Below, in pieces: positions 36,804 to 47,185 of a stretch of 64,000 bases of DNA. Under the pieces are notes generated by a model, which was not told the DNA's origin, ran no database searches, and worked only from the letters and a program-made list of their open reading frames with translations. Source of the stretch: Haemophilus massiliensis (lineage in GTDB: Bacteria; Pseudomonadota; Gammaproteobacteria; Enterobacterales; Pasteurellaceae). Numbering within the stretch: the stretch's first letter is position 1; each line of letters starts with the position of its first letter. Where the stretch lies: positions 201,809 through 265,808 of the forward strand of contig LM994636.1 in NCBI GenBank assembly GCA_000752995.2. Direction: 5' to 3'. The translations under genes and the position numbers were made by a program.

Positions 36804-39125
36804 ATGTTAAATCAACAAATCTCACAGATTATTGCCGCTGAACTTGCGGTACAGCCTCAACAAATTCTGGCGGCGATTCAGTTGCTGGATGACGGCAACA
36901 CCATTCCGTTTATTGCGCGTTACCGCAAAGAAGTGACCGGCGGTCTGGACGATACGCAGCTGCGCCATTTTGAAACTCGCCTGATATATCTGCGTGAGCT
37001 GGAAGAGCGTCGCCAAAGAATTTTGAAATCCATTGAGGAGCAGGGCAAACTCAGCGCTGAATTGCGCGAAAAAATTGCCGTGGTGCAAAGCAAAACCGAG
37101 CTAGAGGATTTATATTTGCCGTATAAACCGAAACGCCGCACCAAAGGGCAAATTGCCATTGAAGCGGGCATCGAGCCGCTGGCGGATTTATTGTGGCACG
37201 AACCGCAACATGAGCCGGAGCGGGCAGCGGCGGCATATGTCGATGCGGATAAAGGCTTTGCCGATGAGAAAGCGGTGTTGGACGGCGCGCGTTATATTTT
37301 AATGGAACGCTTTGCCGAAGACGCGCAATTATTGGCGAAAGTACGTGGTTATTTACAGCAAAGTGCGGTCATTATTTCGCGCGTTTTGGAAGGCAAAGCG
37401 CAGGAAGGGGAAAAATTCCGCGATTATTTCGAGCATCAGGAATTGCTGCGTAATGTGCCGTCGCACCGCGCATTGGCAATGTTTCGCGGGCGCAATGAAG
37501 GCGTGTTGCAATTAAGTTTGAGCGCGGATCCCGAGCAGGAAGACGGCGTGCGCCACAGCTATTGCGAAGAGCTTATCCGCGAGCATTTGGGTGTGCGTTT
37601 TACTAATCAAGCGGCGGATAAATGGCGCGAGCAGGTGATCAGCTGGACGTGGCGGATTAAAGTATCTCTGCATTTGGAAACGGAATTGATGAGCGCGCTG
37701 CGTGAGCGAGCGGAAGACGAGGCGATTGACGTTTTTGCGCGCAATTTGACCGCACTTTTAATGGCGGCACCGGCGGGTGCGAAACATACCATGGGGCTTG
37801 ATCCGGGGCTACGCACCGGGGTGAAAGTGGCGGTGGTGGATAACACCGGTAAATTGTTGGCAACCGATACGGTGTATCCGCACACCGGGCAGACCGAGCG
37901 TGCCATGCTTACCCTGTATCAGCTGATTAAACGGCATAAGGTGGAATTGATCGCCATCGGCAACGGTACGGCATCACGCGAAACGGAGCGTTTTGCCAAA
38001 GAGGTGATTAAACAGCTTGATGACAACAAACCGCAAACCGTGGTGGTGAGCGAGGCGGGCGCGTCGGTATATTCCGCCTCCGAACTGGCAGCGCAGGAAT
38101 TCCCGACACTGGACGTTTCGTTGCGCGGTGCGGTGTCCATTGCGCGTCGTTTGCAGGATCCGCTGGCGGAACTGGTGAAAATCGAGCCGAAAGCCATCGG
38201 CGTGGGGCAATATCAACACGATGTTAATCAAAGTCAGCTGGCGCGTAAATTGGACGCGGTGGTGGAAGACTGTGTTAACGCCGTAGGGGTGGATTTGAAT
38301 ACCGCATCCGTGCCGTTATTGGCGCGGGTTGCCGGAATGACGAAAACGCTGGCACAGAATATTGTTGCCTATCGTGATGAAAACGGATGCTTTGACAGCC
38401 GCGAACAGCTGAAAAAAGTGCCGCGTTTGGGGCCGAAAGCGTTCGAACAATGCGCCGGTTTTATGCGTATCGCGCAGGGCAAAAATCCGCTGGACGCTTC
38501 CGGCGTACATCCGGAAGCCTATCCGGTGGTAGAAAAAATTCTGCGCGCCACCGAGCAATCCATTCAGGATTTAATGGGTAATGCCAGCGTAGTGCACCGA
38601 CTGGATGCCAAACAGTTTATTGATGAGCAATTCGGCTTGCCGACGGTGCAGGATATTTTTAAAGAGCTGGAAAAACCGGGACGCGATCCGCGCGGCGAAT
38701 TCAAAACCGCCAGTTTTATGGACGGCGTGGAAGACATCGGTGATCTGAAAGCGGGGATGATACTGGAGGGCACCGTTACCAATGTCACCAACTTCGGCGC
38801 TTTCGTGGATATCGGTGTACATCAGGACGGCTTGGTGCATATTTCTTCTCTGTCGGATAAATTTGTGGATGATCCGCATCAGGTGGTGAAAACCGGTGAT
38901 ATCGTCAAAGTGAAAGTGCTGGAGGTGGATGTAGCGCGTAAACGGATTGCATTGACTATGCGTTTGGACGAAAGTGCGGTCAAAAATACGCCGAAATCCG
39001 ACCGCACTTTATCCGCCAAAGGACGCGGCGATAACCGCGAGTCGCGCAATAACCGTGCAAATCCGCACAGTAACGGTGCTATGAGCAATGCTTTTGCCGA
39101 CGCGTTGAAAAATTGGAAAAAATAA
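36804..39125 (+). CDS. tex: Transcription accessory protein Tex (YhgF)
   Basis: A 773-residue nucleic-acid-binding protein. Domain order fits Tex: N-terminal helical region with [15 protein letters not shown], YqgF RNase H-like domain (about residues 325-450, with GLDPGLRTG), helix-hairpin-helix region ([22 protein letters not shown]) and a C-terminal S1 domain (about 645-715, [16 protein letters not shown]). It affects transcription and toxin gene expression in other bacteria. The last 60 residues are a polar tail whose DNA holds an inverted pair of USS. brnQ begins 12 bases after the stop. Confidence 0.95.
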   Translation: MLNQQISQIIAAELAVQPQQILAAIQLLDDGNTIPFIARYRKEVTGGLDDTQLRHFETRLIYLRELEERRQRILKSIEEQGKLSAELREKIAVVQSKTELEDLYLPYKPKRRTKGQIAIEAGIEPLADLLWHEPQHEPERAAAAYVDADKGFADEKAVLDGARYILMERFAEDAQLLAKVRGYLQQSAVIISRVLEGKAQEGEKFRDYFEHQELLRNVPSHRALAMFRGRNEGVLQLSLSADPEQEDGVRHSYCEELIREHLGVRFTNQAADKWREQVISWTWRIKVSLHLETELMSALRERAEDEAIDVFARNLTALLMAAPAGAKHTMGLDPGLRTGVKVAVVDNTGKLLATDTVYPHTGQTERAMLTLYQLIKRHKVELIAIGNGTASRETERFAKEVIKQLDDNKPQTVVVSEAGASVYSASELAAQEFPTLDVSLRGAVSIARRLQDPLAELVKIEPKAIGVGQYQHDVNQSQLARKLDAVVEDCVNAVGVDLNTASVPLLARVAGMTKTLAQNIVAYRDENGCFDSREQLKKVPRLGPKAFEQCAGFMRIAQGKNPLDASGVHPEAYPVVEKILRATEQSIQDLMGNASVVHRLDAKQFIDEQFGLPTVQDIFKELEKPGRDPRGEFKTASFMDGVEDIGDLKAGMILEGTVTNVTNFGAFVDIGVHQDGLVHISSLSDKFVDDPHQVVKTGDIVKVKVLEVDVARKRIALTMRLDESAVKNTPKSDRTLSAKGRGDNRESRNNRANPHSNGAMSNAFADALKNWKK
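38971..39010. repeat. Inverted USS pair inside the tex coding region
   Basis: AAAGTGCGGTC (38971-38981) and GACCGCACTTT (39000-39010) are perfect inverted copies, with an 18-base loop, inside the region coding for the low-complexity Tex tail. They encode Ser-Ala-Val and Asp-Arg-Thr-Leu. Such pairs normally sit in terminators between genes; here it lies about 115 bases before the stop codon. Confidence 0.9.
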
Positions 39126-39137
39126 AAGGATAATAAC

Positions 39138-40451
39138 ATGACAAAAAATACATTTGTGGTCGGCTTTATGCTGTTCGCCATTTTCTTCGGCGCCGGGAAC
39201 CTGATTTTCCCCCCTAAATTGGGATTTGAAAGCGGTAGTGCGTTTTGGTCTTCAATCAGCGGCTTTGTGCTGACTGGTATCGGGCTGCCGTTGCTTGGGA
39301 TTATTGTCAGTGCGTTTTACAAGGGCGGTTATAAAGATGCACTGAAACAAATTCATCCGTTATTTTCACTGGTTTTTCTGGTTGCGATTTATCTGTCTAT
39401 CGGCCCGTTCTTTGCCGGCCCGCGTACCGGCGCGACCGCCTATGAAATTGCGATTGTGCCCTTTGTCGGCGAGCCAGGCGCGTGGTCAAAATTTCTGTTC
39501 TGTCTGATTTATTTCGCCTTAACGCTGTGGTTGAGCTTAAATCCGTCCAAAATGGTAGATCGCATTGGCGCTGTTCTGACACCGGTGCTGCTGCTTTCTA
39601 TTATTGCGTTGGTAATCAAAGCCTATTGGATGCTAAACGGCAGTGCCTCCGCTTATGTGCAGCCGGAGGATAACGCTTCGTTCTTTAATGGGATTATCAA
39701 CGGTTATTTCACTATGGATGCCTTGGCGTCGATCGCCTTTTCGGTGATTGTGATTAATGCGATTCAGGCGAAAACTACCAATCATACTTCGTTGCAGAAA
39801 CAAACTATTCAGGCAGGTGTTATCGCTGCCATTGCCTTGGGCGTGATTTATGTGTCGCTCGGCTGGATCGGCAACCATTTAGCGTTGAATGCGGCGCAGC
39901 TGGAGACATTGGCGGTGAAAAATCAGGATTTGGGCACTTATATTCTGAACAATGCGACGGCAATGGCATTCGGTGAGCTGGGGCGTACTTTGCTCGGCGT
40001 GATTGTTTCGCTTGCCTGTTTAACCACGGCAGTCGGGCTGGCGGTGTCGGTGAGTGAGTATTTCAATGAAATATATCCTAAAATTTCTTACCGCACTTAT
40101 GTGATTTTATTCTGTCTGATCAGTTTTGCCATTGCCAATTTGGGGCTGAAAGAGGTCATCAGCAAATCTCTGCCGGTACTGCTGATATTGTATCCGATTG
40201 CGATGACGGTGATTTTATTGCTGCTGATTAACTTATTTTTGCCGCTGCCGCTACTGGCACATCGCCTTTCGCTTGGATTGGTTTCGGTAATTTCGATTTT
40301 ATCCGTTATTGGCATTGAACAGATGGAATTCATTGAGCAATTGCCGTTGAAATCCTATTCAATGGAATGGCTGCCGTTCGCTGCAATCGGGCTGATTATC
40401 GGCTATTTATTGCAGGGGATGCGTAAGAAAACTAAACGGGTTGTGCGTTAG
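39138..40451 (+). CDS. brnQ: Branched-chain amino acid transporter BrnQ (LIV-II)
   Basis: A 437-residue sodium-coupled carrier with about 12 transmembrane segments. The N-terminal GFMLFAIFFGAGNLIFPP signature region is typical of LIVCS transporters for leucine, isoleucine and valine. It begins 12 bases after tex with AAAGGA as ribosome binding site, so the two may be co-transcribed. A strong terminator follows. Confidence 0.95.
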   Translation: MTKNTFVVGFMLFAIFFGAGNLIFPPKLGFESGSAFWSSISGFVLTGIGLPLLGIIVSAFYKGGYKDALKQIHPLFSLVFLVAIYLSIGPFFAGPRTGATAYEIAIVPFVGEPGAWSKFLFCLIYFALTLWLSLNPSKMVDRIGAVLTPVLLLSIIALVIKAYWMLNGSASAYVQPEDNASFFNGIINGYFTMDALASIAFSVIVINAIQAKTTNHTSLQKQTIQAGVIAAIALGVIYVSLGWIGNHLALNAAQLETLAVKNQDLGTYILNNATAMAFGELGRTLLGVIVSLACLTTAVGLAVSVSEYFNEIYPKISYRTYVILFCLISFAIANLGLKEVISKSLPVLLILYPIAMTVILLLLINLFLPLPLLAHRLSLGLVSVISILSVIGIEQMEFIEQLPLKSYSMEWLPFAAIGLIIGYLLQGMRKKTKRVVR

Positions 40452-40463
40452 TCAGCAGAAAAA

Positions 40464-40502
40464 TAGCTTAATGTCCTTGCGACATTAAGCTATTGATTTT
40501 TT
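40464..40502. terminator. Terminator between brnQ and convergent pgaD
   Basis: TAGCTTAATGTC (40464-40475) pairs perfectly with GACATTAAGCTA (40481-40492), 5-base loop, followed by TTGATTTTTTA. It ends at the pgaD stop codon on the other strand. Confidence 0.85.
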
Positions 40503-40785
40503 ATCGTGCGGTTAATTTTGTTTTCGTCATCCCCGACCACATTATCGTCAGTAGCACGAGTGCGGCTGCGACGGATAACATGGCGCCGATGATTTCAACA
40601 AATAACAGTCCTTCGAATACGGGCTTAGAGATGATATTACTGAACTGTGTCAGAATAAAATGAAAAATATACATCCAAAGCCCCCATGTCGCTAAGTCCA
40701 TTAGCAGTGTTTTTGTCTTTACCTTCCAGTGTAATTGCTGACTTTTGTTAATAATCATTAAGTGCTGTAATTGAAGTGGTGACAT
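40501..40785 (-). CDS. pgaD: Poly-N-acetylglucosamine synthesis protein PgaD
   Basis: A 94-residue protein with two transmembrane segments (about residues 28-48 and 58-84). PgaD is the small partner of PgaC and is needed for c-di-GMP-responsive polymer synthesis in E. coli. Sequence similarity is low in this family; the call rests on size, topology and its place immediately after pgaC. The start codon directly abuts the pgaC stop. Confidence 0.85.
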   Translation of the reverse strand: MSPLQLQHLMIINKSQQLHWKVKTKTLLMDLATWGLWMYIFHFILTQFSNIISKPVFEGLLFVEIIGAMLSVAAALVLLTIMWSGMTKTKLTAR

Positions 40786-42018
40786 TTAAACTCCTCTGTC
40801 AGGACTAATCCAAACGGCAAGTTTGGATTTATTTCTAAAGATCGCTTTTGGTATGCCCAAAAGCAGCGTAACTGTATTCAGTAACCAATAAGCCCATGGA
40901 TACCAAATACAGGAAATCGCATAACGGATTAATCCTTTCTCATAACGGCTGTCGATATAAATGCTGCAAATACATTGCATGATAAACGTGAGAAATAAGA
41001 CCGAAATATTGGTTTTTAGGAAAGTGATGTCGGCTGGCAAAGGATTTCCCGTTGCCAATTTATACAGCGCCGTCAGGCTGAGGCTCAGTAATAAAATTGC
41101 CCAGGCGGCGGTGATGAAATATTCAATATACATCGGCCATAAGCGGCGGTTTCTCAAGCGCCAAACGCGTGGAAAATATTTAATGATGACTTCCGCGCCG
41201 CCTTGTGCCCAGCGTAAGCGCTGTTTGAACAGCCCGCGTAGGCTTTCCGGCATCAATACCCAGCACAATGCTCGCGGTTCGTAGTAAATATCGTAGCCCG
41301 AGGTTTGCAGTTTCCAGCTGACGTCAATATCTTCAGTAATCATATTGGTGCTCCAGCCGCCGATTTGCTGCATGGCGTCTTTCCGAAATAAACAGCATAC
41401 GCCGGATACGGTAAAGATCGTCCCCATCAGGCTTTGTGCCCGTTTAATCAAACCGATAATGGAGCTGAATTCCGACACCTGTAGGCGACCGAGCACCGTA
41501 CTGCGGTTACGCACGCGGGGATTGCCGGTCACTGCGCCGTATTTCGGGTTGTTTTCCAGTGCGCTGACCATATATCCGAGCGCGGAATAATCCAGTATGG
41601 CATCGCCGTCGATACAGGCGACATATTTTCCTCGCGCGATGCTCAGTGCGTTATTCAGCGCGCTTGCTTTGCCGGCGTTTTCTTGGTGCAGCGGTACGAT
41701 TCTGGCGTCGGTTTGCGCCCATTTATTAATGATTTCGCCGGTGCCGTCTTTGCTGCCGTCGTTAATAAAAATTAATTCATAGTTGGGATAGTTAAGTCTT
41801 AATAAGTGCGGTATGGATTCATCCAGATTTTCCGCTTCGTTATAACAGGGGATCATGACGCTGACCATCGGCGCTTGTTCCTGTGTTAAAGTGCGGAAGT
41901 TTATTTTCTGTTTCTTCCTTTCGATAAAAAGAAAGTAAATCATGCCGGCGGCAGACCAATAAAAAGCCATAACGGCCGGATAGCTGAACACGAATAATCC
42001 GAGTATTTCGAGTAGCAT
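40786..42018 (-). CDS. pgaC: Poly-N-acetylglucosamine synthase PgaC (family 2 glycosyltransferase)
   Basis: A 410-residue membrane glycosyltransferase that polymerises UDP-GlcNAc into beta-1,6-linked PNAG. An N-terminal transmembrane segment is followed by the GT2 domain with FINDGSKDG, the metal-binding CIDGDAIL, TEDIDVSWK and the processivity motif QRLRW, then two to four C-terminal transmembrane segments. It is 17 bases after pgaB. Confidence 0.96.
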   Translation of the reverse strand: MLLEILGLFVFSYPAVMAFYWSAAGMIYFLFIERKKQKINFRTLTQEQAPMVSVMIPCYNEAENLDESIPHLLRLNYPNYELIFINDGSKDGTGEIINKWAQTDARIVPLHQENAGKASALNNALSIARGKYVACIDGDAILDYSALGYMVSALENNPKYGAVTGNPRVRNRSTVLGRLQVSEFSSIIGLIKRAQSLMGTIFTVSGVCCLFRKDAMQQIGGWSTNMITEDIDVSWKLQTSGYDIYYEPRALCWVLMPESLRGLFKQRLRWAQGGAEVIIKYFPRVWRLRNRRLWPMYIEYFITAAWAILLLSLSLTALYKLATGNPLPADITFLKTNISVLFLTFIMQCICSIYIDSRYEKGLIRYAISCIWYPWAYWLLNTVTLLLGIPKAIFRNKSKLAVWISPDRGV

Positions 42019-42035
42019 TGCGGGTTCCTTAACGG

Positions 42036-43943
42036 TTATTTGGTTAAATCTTTATTCACCGACATATAGGGTTTCATTTTGTTAATATCCGGTTTATTCA
42101 TCAGAAAGTTGTCTGGGTAATAACCGAAACTGTAGATACCTTGCTGTTCCAGTAAGGAGATCCAACGGATTAATTCTTTAACATCAATATCCTGCCGTGT
42201 ACGCCAGTTTACCGACTGAAACTCAAATAACACGTTGCTGAGATTGACGTTTGTTGCTTTAACCTGCGTAATTAATTGTTTAAACCAATCATATGCCTGA
42301 GCATTGGAAATAGGCAGTTCGTTTTCCATATAGGGCATCGCCATAATAGCGGTGGTATCGTAATGTTTGGTGAATGCCACAAAGTTTTGGGCAAACCACG
42401 CTTCGGCTTCCGGATTGGTAATCAATGAGGCGTAAATGTTACGCGCGGTTTTGATATTTTCTCTGCCGTTCCAGAAATAAGGCACCAATGCTTCTTTCAG
42501 CTCATCAGTGAAGCGAATCAAATCCATCGTTTTGGTATTACTATGCGCTGTTTGCGGCGCGGCGGGATTACCTTCAAAATCGGTTAAAAAGGCATCGTCA
42601 TGAAAGAGAATACCGTTGAATTTGGCGTAAAATGCCAAGTCCTGATAGATCGATTTGATCACCTCTTTATTTTGTTGATCATACGGCGACAATCTCAGGT
42701 AATGGGCATCGGAAGGACGATTTGTTCTTGTGTCGGTAACATACTGATAGCGCTTGTTTGATTGACGCAAATCGAACGCCAGCACTGGCATCCACGCATA
42801 AACTTTAACCCCGGCACGGGTGCTCAGTTGCCAAGCTACTCGGCTGAATAAATCCGCTTTGACCGGCAGATATTTATTCGGAAAGTATAATGCGTCGGCG
42901 ACACCGTTACCGTCCTGATCGGCAAAGGCTTGTAAATATACGGTGGTGATACCGTAGTTATGGATGCGTTCAATGAGATCATCGAAATTTTTCTGTTGTT
43001 GTGCGGGATTCGGATCATAAAGATAATCCAAATCAACATGCACGACGCGTTGAATATTACCTTCCTGTTCTTTATTTTGTAGATATTCCGCAATAGTGCT
43101 GATGTCTGTTTCTGCATCCAGCAGTAAACGGCCCACATATTTATCGCCTGCGCGATTGATTTTCTTGCCGTTTAGAGAAAAATAATGGGTAAAACCGACC
43201 TGCGCGGCGATATCGACCGCTGCTTCGTTAAACTGTCCATAAGGCCAGACCATAACCCGCGGCGCTTTACCTGCGCCCGTTTTAATGGCGTTGGATGACA
43301 GTGTGAAGTCATTTGATAATCGGGATTTATATTGTGCCTGCGTTTCATATTGACCGTTTTTATAGACCGGGGCGATCACCGCCGGTAACGAACTGCCCGC
43401 CGGATTTGCGTTGACGCCGTGGTGCAAATTATGGGTATGTGAGGCAATTTCGACCAAACCGCTTTGCTGCATTTCTCTGACTTGTTGCCAATTGGTAAAT
43501 GCCGAGCGCGCCAGTTTTGTGTTGCCGTATGCAATCGTCGAACCGGCGGGTGCGTTTAGCCAGCTGGTGACCGGGGCAAAAACAGCCGCATAATTATAGG
43601 CTTTTAATAATGGAAAGATGACGCTGTACATGGTTTCGTAACCGTCATCGAAGCTAAGCAGTACCGCATTATCCGGTAAGTCGGCAATGCCGTTTTCTGC
43701 GTCGATGATCTGTTGCCAACTGACAATATGATAACCGTTGTTTTTCAGCCAGTTAAAATGGTTAATCAGCATTGTCGCCGGAATGGTCTGCGGCAGATAA
43801 AGTTTTTCTTGCTGCGGCGCGCTTTCATCTATCACGGAATGATATGCCAGTACGCGGTATTCGTTGTTTTTCGCTTGCACGCCTAGTGCCGTTAATGACA
43901 GGCAGATGATGGTGAATGCCTGATAAATTTTTTGCCAAAACAT
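42036..43943 (-). CDS. pgaB: PNAG N-deacetylase / hydrolase PgaB
   Basis: A 635-residue periplasmic protein. The N-terminal carbohydrate esterase 4 domain (about residues 28-290) has the catalytic LSFDDGYE and the metal-binding HTHNLHH; the C-terminal glycoside hydrolase-like domain (about 300-610) has DDAFLTDFEG. It partly deacetylates PNAG for export. E. coli PgaB is a lipoprotein; here the signal segment (ending about ALGVQA) has a Cys but no good lipobox, so it may be released or anchored differently. Confidence 0.94.
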   Translation of the reverse strand: MFWQKIYQAFTIICLSLTALGVQAKNNEYRVLAYHSVIDESAPQQEKLYLPQTIPATMLINHFNWLKNNGYHIVSWQQIIDAENGIADLPDNAVLLSFDDGYETMYSVIFPLLKAYNYAAVFAPVTSWLNAPAGSTIAYGNTKLARSAFTNWQQVREMQQSGLVEIASHTHNLHHGVNANPAGSSLPAVIAPVYKNGQYETQAQYKSRLSNDFTLSSNAIKTGAGKAPRVMVWPYGQFNEAAVDIAAQVGFTHYFSLNGKKINRAGDKYVGRLLLDAETDISTIAEYLQNKEQEGNIQRVVHVDLDYLYDPNPAQQQKNFDDLIERIHNYGITTVYLQAFADQDGNGVADALYFPNKYLPVKADLFSRVAWQLSTRAGVKVYAWMPVLAFDLRQSNKRYQYVTDTRTNRPSDAHYLRLSPYDQQNKEVIKSIYQDLAFYAKFNGILFHDDAFLTDFEGNPAAPQTAHSNTKTMDLIRFTDELKEALVPYFWNGRENIKTARNIYASLITNPEAEAWFAQNFVAFTKHYDTTAIMAMPYMENELPISNAQAYDWFKQLITQVKATNVNLSNVLFEFQSVNWRTRQDIDVKELIRWISLLEQQGIYSFGYYPDNFLMNKPDINKMKPYMSVNKDLTK

Positions 43944-43961
43944 GTGATAAGTTCTCGTAAA

Positions 43962-46391
43962 CTAAAAATAAATGGAAAAATTCAGGTTTGCGAAATTGTT
44001 GAATTCCGCCTCGCCGTCGTAGATGTTTTTCTTACGCCCGATTTCATAACTGATACCGACTTTTTTACCGACACGCCATTCGTGCCCGTAGCTGACAGAC
44101 CATGAGTTTTCACCCGCCTCATTGCTCTGACTGTAATGTCCTGCGCCGGCTTTTAGGTGGTGAGTTAATACCAACGCATAATTCATTGGTTGGAGGTAGC
44201 TCAGATCCGCGCCGAATTCAATATTGCGGCTGTGTGCCGGGTTGTAATAGGCGGCCGACGAAATTTCATCGTTCTTTTGATAATCAAAACGAACACTGTT
44301 ATTTAGTGTCCAACGATCACGTTTATAGGTTTCCGTATTTGCCCATATAAACAGCGAACGGCGTCGATTACTGTCATCAAATTTCATCAGATTGGCACCG
44401 CCTCCCAGCTGGAAACGATCGCTGTAAGTATATTGCGCACTGAACGTGAAATCTTTGCTATAAATATTCTGATTAATCGCCTTAAGCGGCGTGCCACTGC
44501 CGTTTAAATTACCGCTGAGGCTAAAACGCCAGTTGTCGTTAAAGGTATAGTCGGTACTCAGGGAAAAATAGGCTTTGTGGTTTAATCGCGTTCCTTTACC
44601 GGCTTCAAGATTGAATTCAATCGGATATAAATTCACTATTGCACCGGCACCGATGCGTTGTTGTTTTAAGTTTTTCTCCGTAGTCGGTGAGTTATTCTCC
44701 AAATAATGCACATAAGCCTGATGACCATTTCGGCTTTTCGCCGAATACAAATAATATTCCTGTGTAATTTCATTACTTTGTCCGTCTTTCGGGAAGGTTT
44801 TATGCTGAATGCCGAACGCACCGGTCAGCCTCGGTGCGCTCAATAAAGCATAGCGTTCGAGCAGATCGGCGGTATTTTCTTTATCTTGCGGCGAGAAATG
44901 CTCAAGGATTTCGCTTGCATGTTTCCAGTCGCCGCGGTCAAGTAGAATATTCGCCTGTAGTGAGCGGTAAAATGTCTGATCTTGCGGACGTAAAAATCGG
45001 GAAGCTTTGTTAGTTAGTGCCATCGCATCGTCGTAGTGATAGCGCGAGCGTTCGATATCGCTCAACGCCAGCATTGTCCAAGGATCGCCCGGCGTTTTAT
45101 CGCGCAAACGGGCGCGTAGTAATTCGGCGGCTTTTGTATTGTTTCCGCGCCATTGCAGGAGATTTACCTGAGCAAAAAACAGCGTATCATGGTGGCTGTT
45201 GGCGATACGGTAGTTGTGAGTGTAGTCGTTGACAAAGGGCGGTTCGTTAATTTGATTTAAATACGCCTCGGCCAATTGAAAATAACCTGCATCACTTGAG
45301 GCATTAACCAGCTTAAACAGCAGGGCATTGCGGACTTGCCGGTCGGTTTGGCGTTCTTGCCGTTCCAGCTGCTGATAAATAGCCAACGCTCGAAACGGCG
45401 AACCGCTGCGCAATAAACTGTCGGCGTAGGCTTCATTCACATAAGCCGGAAGCGATGTGCCGACGGCGGATAATGCCTCATAATCGGCCGAAACTTGTTT
45501 TGCATTGTGCAGCCGTGCAGCCAGCACCAAACGATCCTGCAATGCTTGCCGATAAAGTGCGGTGGATTTTTCTTGTGTTTCGAGCACTTCGCTTAAGCGT
45601 TGATACGACTGCGTAAGTTGTTGTTTTGACGTACCGGTGCCGCGACTTAAGTCGACACTTTCGGCGTATTCCAGCCAAGCACGATCTTTATCACTGAACA
45701 ACGTCGGATAAGCTGTTTCAATCTGACGCTGCAACGGATAGAGGCTATATTTGGCGGCAAGTCGATAGAGTTTCACGGCGAGATCATGATTATCCGGCCG
45801 CTGTGCCAGCTCTTTTTGCCAGCGTCCCAGTTTGCTGATATCCGATTCCGTATGATCGGCCAGATAATTGATTGCCTCCCGATAGCCGGCATCTTCACCG
45901 AATTTGCGGCGGTATAACGTCAGATAGTTTTTAGCCTGCGAATATTGCCCCAACTCCGTCGCCGCCAGTGCGCTGCCCAGCAAACCGTTTGGATTGGATG
46001 GAAATTTTGTGCGCAGCCGTGAATAGAATGTCAAAGATTGTGCAAACTGCTTTTCATTACGCGCCGCTCTGGCGAGATTTTCCAGTTCATTGGCGGAAAA
46101 AGTCTGCACATCGCACTGCGGGCACACATTCAATGCGCCTTTGAAATTTCCTTGCCGCATTAATAAGGCAATCAGGTCATCGCGCACTTTGAGATTTTTA
46201 CTGGCGGTATAAAGTTGCCGAAGCTGAATAATTGCCTTGTCTAATTGCGCATCGCCTTGTCTGGATAAGATAACGATATCCTCACGCTGTTTATCAATCG
46301 GAGATAGCGGCGCAGCGAGTGAATCCGTTATTTTAAAGCAAGCCAGACACGAGAGCGTTAATAAACTGACTCTAATGTTAAATTTACTCAT
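43962..46391 (-). CDS. pgaA: PNAG outer-membrane porin PgaA
   Basis: An 809-residue protein with a signal peptide (to about residue 27), a long series of TPR helices (about 30-510) and a C-terminal beta-barrel (about 515-809) ending in the outer-membrane type sequence NLNFSIYF. It binds deacetylated PNAG in the periplasm and lets it out. It is the first gene of pgaABCD, preceded by a long AT-rich region. Confidence 0.94.
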   Translation of the reverse strand: MSKFNIRVSLLTLSCLACFKITDSLAAPLSPIDKQREDIVILSRQGDAQLDKAIIQLRQLYTASKNLKVRDDLIALLMRQGNFKGALNVCPQCDVQTFSANELENLARAARNEKQFAQSLTFYSRLRTKFPSNPNGLLGSALAATELGQYSQAKNYLTLYRRKFGEDAGYREAINYLADHTESDISKLGRWQKELAQRPDNHDLAVKLYRLAAKYSLYPLQRQIETAYPTLFSDKDRAWLEYAESVDLSRGTGTSKQQLTQSYQRLSEVLETQEKSTALYRQALQDRLVLAARLHNAKQVSADYEALSAVGTSLPAYVNEAYADSLLRSGSPFRALAIYQQLERQERQTDRQVRNALLFKLVNASSDAGYFQLAEAYLNQINEPPFVNDYTHNYRIANSHHDTLFFAQVNLLQWRGNNTKAAELLRARLRDKTPGDPWTMLALSDIERSRYHYDDAMALTNKASRFLRPQDQTFYRSLQANILLDRGDWKHASEILEHFSPQDKENTADLLERYALLSAPRLTGAFGIQHKTFPKDGQSNEITQEYYLYSAKSRNGHQAYVHYLENNSPTTEKNLKQQRIGAGAIVNLYPIEFNLEAGKGTRLNHKAYFSLSTDYTFNDNWRFSLSGNLNGSGTPLKAINQNIYSKDFTFSAQYTYSDRFQLGGGANLMKFDDSNRRRSLFIWANTETYKRDRWTLNNSVRFDYQKNDEISSAAYYNPAHSRNIEFGADLSYLQPMNYALVLTHHLKAGAGHYSQSNEAGENSWSVSYGHEWRVGKKVGISYEIGRKKNIYDGEAEFNNFANLNFSIYF

Positions 46392-47121
46392 AATTTAAAT
46401 AAGATAATAAAATGGTTAATAATTTATAAGCGTACTTGTTAGAATTTAAAATAAATTTTAAATTCTACCCCTTGTATAAATAAAACCGTTTATAGGTGAC
46501 AAAAGCGCATTTAAGCTTTATATCGGCGGTCTGATATCAATGTAGTTTTAATATGTTAATACTCAATTTTATTAATGACTGACTGGTATCAGCTATTTTT
46601 TTGACTAATTTTTAGGCTGGTTTGGACTAAAGTTCAAAACGAAGATTGTTCGATTTTAATACTGCCAAATCCTGTGATGCTATTTTATCGTCAAGTTTTG
46701 CTGTTTTCGTAATCAAGTGTAAAGCTACGTAAGTGCAGTGAAAATTTATGTTAATTAATTTATTTGATTGTGTTAAGTTTATGTTTTATTTGGAGTGTAT
46801 TGTTCATTATTTTTTAGAGGGATAACCTTGTTACCACCACGGTTAATTTTTAATATAGTTAATTCAAGCGATTATTGAACTTTTATGGAGTATATCTATT
46901 ATTTTTAAATAAAGTAATTATAAATAGGTAGGAAAATAAATTCCTATGAAAATAGGAAGATTATTTTTCAGGTGTTTGAATAAAAATAATATAAAATATT
47001 ATAGTCTATTGTTAAATATTATTTGAAATAAATTAAAAAACTGTTTTATGGTCAGAATAATTGTTTTAATTTGGCAAGTGAATATTAATTCATAATAATT
47101 CAACGGAAATGAAATATATAA
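46392..47121. other. AT-rich non-coding region upstream of pgaA
   Basis: About 730 bases with no convincing gene in any frame and much lower GC than the neighbours. It must contain the pgaA promoter on the minus strand: candidates are TTGTCA near 46499 with TATACA about 18 bases on, and TATAAA near 46424. It holds a perfect 26-base palindrome at 46441-46466 and mutually exclusive small hairpins at 46929-46958. No USS core was seen in it. Confidence 0.6.
46441..46466. repeat. Perfect 12-bp inverted repeat upstream of pgaA
   Basis: AGAATTTAAAAT and ATTTTAAATTCT are perfect inverted copies separated by AA, 50-75 bases upstream of the pgaA start. The AT-only core and symmetrical form suggest a dimeric regulator binding site near the promoter; it has no T tract behaviour that would make it a terminator for a known gene. 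Confidence 0.75.
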
Positions 47122-47158
47122 TATAAATAAAAATGACCGCCAATAATGTGACGGTCGT
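47122..47158 (-). terminator. Probable terminator of glpK
   Basis: On the minus strand GACCG (47156-47152) pairs with CGGTC (47139-47135), extended by an A-T and G-T pair, followed by ATTTTTATTTATA. It lies 28 bases after the glpK stop. Confidence 0.65.
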
Positions 47159-47185
47159 TGATGTTAATAAATTAAAGCATCTTGG

